10,072 bases of DNA from Flavobacteriales bacterium. GTDB lineage: Bacteria > Bacteroidota > Bacteroidia > Flavobacteriales_E > Vicingaceae. The notes under the pieces are model-generated. The model was not told the DNA's origin, made no database searches, and saw nothing but the letters and a program-made list of their open reading frames with translations. Shown here one piece after another: positions 4,845-10,072 of this stretch. The stretch is taken from NCBI GenBank assembly GCA_029262915.1, contig JAJCYN010000254.1:1-10072 (forward strand), written 5' to 3'. Position 1 is the stretch's first letter, and each line of letters opens with the position of its first letter. Position numbers and translations under genes: made by a program.

Positions 4845-7475
4845 ATGGAGAAAACATTAAATCAAGTGAGCGAATCTGTTAACCAAAAAGAAGAAGATTT
4901 GGTGGAGTCCAATCAAAAAAATGACGAAACTGTGACAAAAACGTATTCTTTTGACGAAGCTTTAGTCGAATCTATAAAATATTTTAAAGGTGATGAATTG
5001 GCTGCTAATGTTTGGATAAATAAATATGCTTTAAAAGATTCTGAAGGAAATATTTATGAGAACAATCCCGATCAAATGCACAGACGTTTGGCTAAAGAAA
5101 TTGCTCGAGTTGAAGAAAAATACGAAAACTCCTATTCTGAAGAAGAAATATATGATGTATTAAAGGGATTTAAATATATTGTTCCGCAAGGAGGACCAAT
5201 GACGGGTATTGGAAATGATTATCAAATAGGATCATTATCAAATTGTTTTGTTATTGGAAATGATGGTAATTCTGATTCTTACGGTGGAGTGATGAAAATA
5301 GATGAGGAACAAGTTCAATTGATGAAAAGAAGAGGTGGAGTTGGTCATGATTTATCGCATATTAGACCCAAAGGAAGTGCTGTAAAAAATAGTGCGTTAA
5401 CCTCTACAGGAGTTGTTCCTTTTATGGAAAGATATTCTAATTCAACAAGAGAAGTTGCTCAAGATGGGAGAAGAGGAGCATTGATGCTGTCTACTTCAAT
5501 TAAGCATCCAGATGCTGAACATTTTATTGATGCTAAAATGGATGGCACAAAAGTTACTGGGGCAAATGTTTCTGTTCGAATTGACCATGATTTCATGAGG
5601 GCTGTAAAATCAGGAGCTGATTATGTTCAGCAATACCCAATTAACTCGGAAAATCCAAAATTTACAAATACGGTTAACGCTAAAAAATTATGGGATAAGA
5701 TTATTCATAATGCATGGAAATCTGCTGAGCCAGGAATTTTATTTTGGGATACAATAATTGATGAATCAATTCCAGATTGTTATTCAGATTTAGGATTTAA
5801 AACAGTATCAACTAATCCTTGTGGGGAGATTCCATTGTGTCCTTATGATAGTTGTAGGTTACTCGCGGTTAACTTATATAGTTATGTACAAAACCCGTTT
5901 ACAGAAGGAGCTACTTTTGATTACGAAAAGTTTAACAACCATGTAGGAATGGCACAACGCATTATGGATGATATTGTTGACTTAGAAATGGAAAAAGTGA
6001 ACAATATTATTGATAAAATAGAATCTGATCCAGAGAACTTAGAAGTAAAAAGAACTGAATTAACGCTTTGGAAAAAAATAAAAACCAAAGCCATTGAAGG
6101 GAGAAGAACTGGTGTTGGAATTACTGCTGAAGGAGACATGTTGGCTGCTCTAAACTATAAGTATGGTACGCCAGAAGCAACAAGTTTCTCAACAGATATT
6201 CATAAAAAATTAGCTTTAGCAGCCTATAGGTCTTCCGTAGACATGGCAAGAGATAGAGGCTCATTTCCTATTTATGATGCAATGAGAGAGGAAAAAAATC
6301 CGATGATTAATCGGATTAAGGAAGCGGATGAGAACCTATATAACGATATGGTTAAATACGGAAGAAGAAATATTGCGTTGTTAACTATTGCTCCAACAGG
6401 AACAACAAGTTTAATGACGCAAACTTCATCTGGAATTGAGCCTGTATTTATGGTTTCTTACAAGCGAAGAAGAAAAGTAAATCCTGGTGATAAGCAAGCA
6501 AGAGTCGATTTTGTCGATGATGTTGGAGATTCTTGGGAAGAATATCATGTATTCCATCACAAATTTGTTACTTGGTTAGAAGTAAATGGATTTGATAAGG
6601 ACGAAGTTGCCACTATGAATGCAGAAGAATTAAATGCAATCATAAAAAAATCTCCTTATTATGGAGCAACAGCAAACGATGTTGATTGGGTAGAAAAAGT
6701 GAGGTTACAAGGTTCTGTTCAAAAATGGATTGATCACTCTATTAGTGTAACAGTTAATGTTCCTAATGAATGTCCTGAAGAGTTGGTTAGCGAGATTTAT
6801 CAAACAGGTTGGGAAGAAGGGTGCAAGGGAATTACAGTATATAGAGATGGTTCGAGAAGTGGAGTATTAATTTCTGATGATGAAAAGAAAGACGAAGCTG
6901 AAGAAGAAATAATCAATAAATTTTTAGAAACTCAAGCACCAAAACGACCAGAAAAATTAGAAGCTGAGATCGTTAAATTTAACAATGAAAGTGAAAAATG
7001 GATTGCTGTTATTGGCTTATTAGATGGCAGGCCTTATGAAATATTTACAGGTGGAGCAGAAGAATCCTTTTCAATTTTATCTCACGTAGATAAAGGTTGG
7101 GTAATAAAGGGTAAATCTGCTGATGGAAAGACCCGTTATGATTTCCAGTACGAAGATGGTCACGGCTATAAAACGACTATCGAAGGATTATCGAGAACCT
7201 TTAATAAAGAATATTGGAATTATGCAAGGTTGATTTCTGGAGTGTTGAGGCATGGTATGCCATTAAGCTTTGTGGTTGATATGGTAAATAACTTACACTT
7301 GAATGACGAAACATTAAATACTTGGAAAAAAGGTGTTGTTCGATCATTGAAAAAATTTATTCCTGACGGGACAAAACCAGCAGAAAATGTTTGTCCAAGT
7401 TGTAGCGAGGCTTCATTGGTTTATGAAGAGGGTTGCTTAAACTGTAAAAGTTGTGGGCATTCTAAATGTGGGTAA
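4845..7475 (+). CDS. nrdJ: Adenosylcobalamin-dependent ribonucleoside-diphosphate reductase (class II)
   Basis: Reduces ribonucleotides to deoxyribonucleotides using a thiyl radical generated from coenzyme B12, independent of oxygen. The 876-residue chain shows the class II layout: an acidic, poorly conserved N-terminal extension (about 1-33), SNCF with redox Cys134, the KRRGGVGHDLSHIRPKGS loop (161-178), the active site NPCGEIPL (324-331) with radical Cys326 and Glu328, the second redox cysteine at 337, and APTGTTS (516-522), a phosphate-binding loop. A C-terminal module (about 700-840), probably the TSCPD-type domain of this family, leads to a cysteine-rich tail: C850xxC853, C864xxC867xxC870 and C875. 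These should shuttle electrons from thioredoxin and may bind zinc. No partner beta subunit (nrdB) is adjacent, as expected for class II. All catalytic residues are present. No Shine-Dalgarno is evident; the ATG at 4845 is the first in frame. Confidence 0.95.
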   Translation: MEKTLNQVSESVNQKEEDLVESNQKNDETVTKTYSFDEALVESIKYFKGDELAANVWINKYALKDSEGNIYENNPDQMHRRLAKEIARVEEKYENSYSEEEIYDVLKGFKYIVPQGGPMTGIGNDYQIGSLSNCFVIGNDGNSDSYGGVMKIDEEQVQLMKRRGGVGHDLSHIRPKGSAVKNSALTSTGVVPFMERYSNSTREVAQDGRRGALMLSTSIKHPDAEHFIDAKMDGTKVTGANVSVRIDHDFMRAVKSGADYVQQYPINSENPKFTNTVNAKKLWDKIIHNAWKSAEPGILFWDTIIDESIPDCYSDLGFKTVSTNPCGEIPLCPYDSCRLLAVNLYSYVQNPFTEGATFDYEKFNNHVGMAQRIMDDIVDLEMEKVNNIIDKIESDPENLEVKRTELTLWKKIKTKAIEGRRTGVGITAEGDMLAALNYKYGTPEATSFSTDIHKKLALAAYRSSVDMARDRGSFPIYDAMREEKNPMINRIKEADENLYNDMVKYGRRNIALLTIAPTGTTSLMTQTSSGIEPVFMVSYKRRRKVNPGDKQARVDFVDDVGDSWEEYHVFHHKFVTWLEVNGFDKDEVATMNAEELNAIIKKSPYYGATANDVDWVEKVRLQGSVQKWIDHSISVTVNVPNECPEELVSEIYQTGWEEGCKGITVYRDGSRSGVLISDDEKKDEAEEEIINKFLETQAPKRPEKLEAEIVKFNNESEKWIAVIGLLDGRPYEIFTGGAEESFSILSHVDKGWVIKGKSADGKTRYDFQYEDGHGYKTTIEGLSRTFNKEYWNYARLISGVLRHGMPLSFVVDMVNNLHLNDETLNTWKKGVVRSLKKFIPDGTKPAENVCPSCSEASLVYEEGCLNCKSCGHSKCG

Positions 7476-7937
7476 TTATAATGATGCTACGGAAAGTATT
7501 GTAGTAGGTGGTCCTTTATAAGGTGATGGACCAATAATTTCTCCACTAAAAAATAACGAATTGTTTTTTGATAATAATTCAATTTTATATTGGTGAGCTT
7601 GTTTTTTCGTTGCTTTAGTTTGTGGAACTTCACCAATTCTTTTATCGTTGTAAAAAACAATTAATTTTTGACTTCCTTTCTCAGAAGGAATATCGTTAAT
7701 TTGTTTTCCATCCTTAAAAATAACAACATCCTTACAAGTGATATTTTGAGTTTCGCACACCCACTTTATTTCAAGTAAGTTTTTATCAATAATATTGTTA
7801 GTTGAGATGCTTAATGAATTTCCATAGACAAAATGCTGAAGATAAGTAATAGGAGTATTGCCTTTATTTAAGCTAGGGTGTAATGCAAATATCCCTGCAA
7901 TAAGAACGGTGGATAATATGTTTTTAAATAAGGTCAT
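7476..7937 (-). CDS. Small secreted protein of unknown function, third gene of the sigma/anti-sigma cluster
   Basis: A 153-residue protein I do not recognise. From the ATG at 7937 it begins with MTLFKNILSTVLIAGIFALH, a lysine followed by a hydrophobic stretch and small residues: a signal peptide or, less likely, a membrane anchor. No lipobox cysteine follows. The rest is soluble-looking and probably beta-rich, with two cysteines close together (61 and 68 from this start) that could form a disulphide in the periplasm, and a GPSPYKGPP turn near the C terminus. A GTG at 7964 would extend the frame by nine residues but would bury the signal peptide, so I prefer the ATG. It follows the barrel-type anti-sigma gene by 53 bases on the same strand. 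Its stop codon directly abuts the convergent reductase stop. It may be an effector, a substrate or a sensor of the neighbouring pathway; that is inferred from position only. Confidence 0.65.
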   Translation of the reverse strand: MTLFKNILSTVLIAGIFALHPSLNKGNTPITYLQHFVYGNSLSISTNNIIDKNLLEIKWVCETQNITCKDVVIFKDGKQINDIPSEKGSQKLIVFYNDKRIGEVPQTKATKKQAHQYKIELLSKNNSLFFSGEIIGPSPYKGPPTTILSVASL

Positions 7938-7990
7938 TGTTGTTTTAAGCTCTATAACTAACACGTTTTAAACTAGAAAAAGGTTGGATT

Positions 7991-9571
7991 TTATTTTCCT
8001 TTTTTTAAGAAAATATACTTAATACCTAAATTAAACTCAAAAGAAAAGTTTCTTGAAGATTTGAAAGGATTGTTATCATTAGCAATATTTGTTAATCCTT
8101 GGTTATACCTAACACCAGGAGTTATAACAAACGTTTTTGTAATGTATCTATCCTGCTCAATTCCTAAGACTATTCCAAAATCAGTTTTGTTGTACTCATC
8201 TAAATTTCGAGAAACTCCATTTGCATTAGAAACAGCAGACCTTAAATAACTCGCATAAACTCCTCCAATTAGATTGGTAGAATATACTTTGTTATCAAAT
8301 GTTGATTTATTATTCATCCTTTTAGCCAATAAGCTAATGGAGGTATAATTTAAATTTAAGTTTTCTTGGTAAGAAATTCCTTCAGCATCAAATGCTCTTT
8401 TGTATCCAGAAGTAGAATTTACATTAATGTTTGTTTCTATATTAAAGTTGTCAGAAACGATAAACCCAACAGTTCCTCCAAAATTGCTTCCAAAATCAAG
8501 TAAATGATTTTGTTTGTATTCAGCTAATGGAGAATTTTCTTTAAGTTTAGTAATAATACCTTGTTTTTTAATTCCGGCATTAAAACCAACATAAATTCTT
8601 CTGGCATATAACCCAAACATAAAGTAAGAAGAAAATCTTTTGCTATTAAATACAATTTTGTTTTTATTCTTTTTAACTAAAAATTCACTTTTACTATAAA
8701 GATGAGAAACATCTCTTTCAGATAATTGATGACGATTGATGTCAGTAAAAATAGTTCTTTCATTATTAGTTTTTAATTCGTTCAATTGGTCAACATAAAT
8801 AGATCTGTAATATTTTTCTATCTTTTCTAGTGAAGCATAGGAAACACTCTCTTTACTTCTTCCACGTTTTCTAGATAATGTTGGGGTAACAATTTTCTTA
8901 GCATCTTTTACGGCAACATTCACTTTTCCTTCATCAGTTTGATTGGCATCATACTTTTCACTAGGGGTACTTGTTGATTCATTAGAAGAAACATCGGAAG
9001 AATTGTCAAATTTATCAGAAACGGAAGCAATGCTGTTAGTTGAGTTGTTTTCGTTTGGAGGGTTATCAGATGAATTACCATAAGCAGCCTCGTAAACGGT
9101 GATTTTTTCATTTAGACTATTAATTTCAACATTATTATTTAGTGAACTTTTATCAGATACATTGCCAGAAGGAGAAGTTATATTTCCATTATTAGCAATA
9201 GAATTATTATTAGTAGAATAGTTATTATAAGCTAAGTAACTACCAACAAATAAAAGAAGAATTGCAGTTCCTCTAAAAACTAAATTTCTCCACCAAATAA
9301 TTTGATCGTATCTATTAAGCGATACAACTAATTTATCCCAGACAGTTGATGTATCCAATCTTGTAGAAAGTTTTTCCCATACAGTATAGTCCGGTCTTTC
9401 TTCTAATTTGGCTACTTCCTTTTTATACCATTCACTAATGTTTTTATCAGTCAATGGAGCATCAGCATCTAATTCTTCAGAAAGAGAATTCCAAACGTTT
9501 TTTTCTGGCTCAACATTGTAGTTGCTAAGCTCCTCTCTATACCAATCCTCTATGTTATCTATATCTTTCAA
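7991..9571 (-). CDS. Probable dual-membrane-spanning anti-sigma factor with outer-membrane beta-barrel (Dma-like)
   Basis: A 526-residue protein with a striking order. Residues 7-35 and 45-73 are tandem copies of a motif (WY-x2-E, ... P-x3-VW-x2-L-x2-LD) with tryptophans 38 apart (10/48 and 27/65), plus a partial third copy (VWDKL, 77-81). One transmembrane helix follows at about 98-115. Next come about 120 residues rich in Ser, Asn, Asp and Thr, likely disordered periplasmic linker, then a basic patch (RKRGRSK, 234-240). From about 318 to the end there are alternating hydrophobic strands typical of an outer-membrane barrel, ending in FNLGIKYIF. This matches, from memory, the Bacteroidota Dma family (Dma1 of Bacteroides thetaiotaomicron), which spans both membranes and restrains an ECF sigma factor. 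The sigma gene lies 19 bases upstream. The start must be TTG at 9571: no ATG occurs before codon 318, and a stop lies in frame just upstream. Signal and regulon are unknown. Confidence 0.8.
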   Translation of the reverse strand: MKDIDNIEDWYREELSNYNVEPEKNVWNSLSEELDADAPLTDKNISEWYKKEVAKLEERPDYTVWEKLSTRLDTSTVWDKLVVSLNRYDQIIWWRNLVFRGTAILLLFVGSYLAYNNYSTNNNSIANNGNITSPSGNVSDKSSLNNNVEINSLNEKITVYEAAYGNSSDNPPNENNSTNSIASVSDKFDNSSDVSSNESTSTPSEKYDANQTDEGKVNVAVKDAKKIVTPTLSRKRGRSKESVSYASLEKIEKYYRSIYVDQLNELKTNNERTIFTDINRHQLSERDVSHLYSKSEFLVKKNKNKIVFNSKRFSSYFMFGLYARRIYVGFNAGIKKQGIITKLKENSPLAEYKQNHLLDFGSNFGGTVGFIVSDNFNIETNINVNSTSGYKRAFDAEGISYQENLNLNYTSISLLAKRMNNKSTFDNKVYSTNLIGGVYASYLRSAVSNANGVSRNLDEYNKTDFGIVLGIEQDRYITKTFVITPGVRYNQGLTNIANDNNPFKSSRNFSFEFNLGIKYIFLKKGK

Positions 9572-9590
9572 ATCCTTTTTCTTAACTTCT

Positions 9591-10072
9591 TTATCTGATG
9601 TAATATTTATTTACTAAACCTCTCAATACACTTTTTGCTTTTGACAATTGAGATTTTGATGTGCCAACACTAATGTTTAGCATATCAGCAATTTCTTTGT
9701 GTTTGTAGCCCTCAACTGTGTAAAGATTAAAAACTGTCTTTGCTCCATTAGGCAACATATTTATAATTTCCGATAAATCTCCAGTTTTTGAAGCCTCAGA
9801 AACTTCATCGTGTGTTCCTGCTAAATATACCGATTCTTGAAAATCGACATTAGTCATTCGGTTCATTTTTCTAAAATGGTCAATAGCTGTATTTACAATA
9901 ATTCTTCTTATCCAAGCATTTATGCTCCAAGAATTGTTGTACTTATCAAATTTCTTAAATACTTTAAAAAAACCATCATGTAAAATGTCCTGAGCTAAGT
10001 CACGATCTTTAGTGTAGGTTAAACATACACCAAACATTTTTGAAGCAAACATATTATATAATGCTTCTTGAT
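9591..10072 (-). CDS. ECF RNA polymerase sigma factor, 5' end outside the window
   Basis: An RNA polymerase sigma-70 family factor of the ECF type. The ATG at 10052 is probably internal: the frame stays open to the right edge and reads QEALYN before it, which is the usual continuation of region 2 in these proteins. Visible are region 2 (DLAQDILHDGFFKVFKKF, then AWIRRIIVNTAIDHFRK) for -10 recognition and core binding, a short acidic linker, and region 4 (LPNGAKTVFNLYTVEGYKHKEIA followed by a helix-turn-helix ISVGTSKSQLSKAKSVLR) for -35 recognition. No extra C-terminal sensory domain is present, so control should come from the anti-sigma protein encoded 19 bases downstream. The promoter is outside the window, so autoregulation cannot be judged. 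Confidence 0.9.
   Translation of the reverse strand, partial: QEALYNMFASKMFGVCLTYTKDRDLAQDILHDGFFKVFKKFDKYNNSWSINAWIRRIIVNTAIDHFRKMNRMTNVDFQESVYLAGTHDEVSEASKTGDLSEIINMLPNGAKTVFNLYTVEGYKHKEIADMLNISVGTSKSQLSKAKSVLRGLVNKYYIR

Noticed and set aside
5921..6139. Open frame of 72 residues on the minus strand inside nrdJ
   Set aside because: Antisense to a conserved part of the reductase with no independent support.
7509..7533. TGGTCC...GGACCA inverted repeat just after nrdJ as a terminator
   Set aside because: Only a 6-bp stem with a 13-base loop, no T-run after it, and it falls in the coding sequence of the convergent gene, where it reflects codons for a Gly-Pro-rich turn.
8920..9111. Open frame of 63 residues in the linker of the anti-sigma gene, and a similar + strand frame at 8061-8249
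   Set aside because: Both overlap the long coding sequence out of frame; the low-complexity linker easily gives spurious frames.

Overview
The window is AT-rich chromosomal DNA that looks like Bacteroidota, most likely Flavobacteriales in the broad sense. The signs are Bacteroidota-type promoters (TTG, about 20 bases, TAnnTTTG), weak or absent Shine-Dalgarno sequences, and an ECF sigma factor followed by an inner-membrane/outer-membrane-barrel anti-sigma-like protein, an architecture I know only from Bacteroidota. No phage, transposase, CRISPR or plasmid genes are visible. Most of the window is housekeeping metabolism.

Layout. (1) 1-51: 5' part of a leftward tRNA-Asn(GUU). It is divergent from a rightward PfkB-family kinase of adenosine-kinase type (141-1142); the two promoters interlock in an 89-base gap. 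(2) 1188-1341: a palindromic intergenic repeat with a second repeat apparently nested in its left arm. It supplies the terminator of the leftward haem operon and encodes the last seven residues of HemD. (3) Leftward tetrapyrrole operon: a fused glutamyl-tRNA reductase/hydroxymethylbilane synthase (2288-4474), a 72-residue two-helix membrane protein (2047-2265) and uroporphyrinogen-III synthase (1318-2037). A 27-base palindromic sequence occurs on both sides of the small gene and overlaps the hemC end and the hemD start. (4) 4475-4844: a 370-base divergent control region with an FNR-like palindrome, a second palindrome and a leader hairpin. (5) 4845-7475: adenosylcobalamin-dependent class II ribonucleotide reductase. 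(6) Leftward cluster from the right edge: ECF sigma factor (5' end outside the window), a TTG-started 526-residue protein with a cytoplasmic tryptophan-repeat domain, one transmembrane helix, a disordered linker and a beta-barrel end, then a small secreted protein of unknown function whose stop codon abuts that of the reductase.

How it fits together. The haem operon makes three tetrapyrrole steps (GluTR, HMBS, UroS); HemL, HemB and later enzymes must be elsewhere. Sharing a control region with a B12-dependent, oxygen-independent reductase makes redox control of both plausible but unproven. The right-hand cluster reads as an envelope-sensing module: a sigma factor held by an anti-sigma factor spanning both membranes, with a co-transcribed secreted protein. 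This module and the duplicated hemC/hemD junction are the two most noteworthy observations. The rest is well-known biochemistry, and I found no clearly new defence or mobile system.
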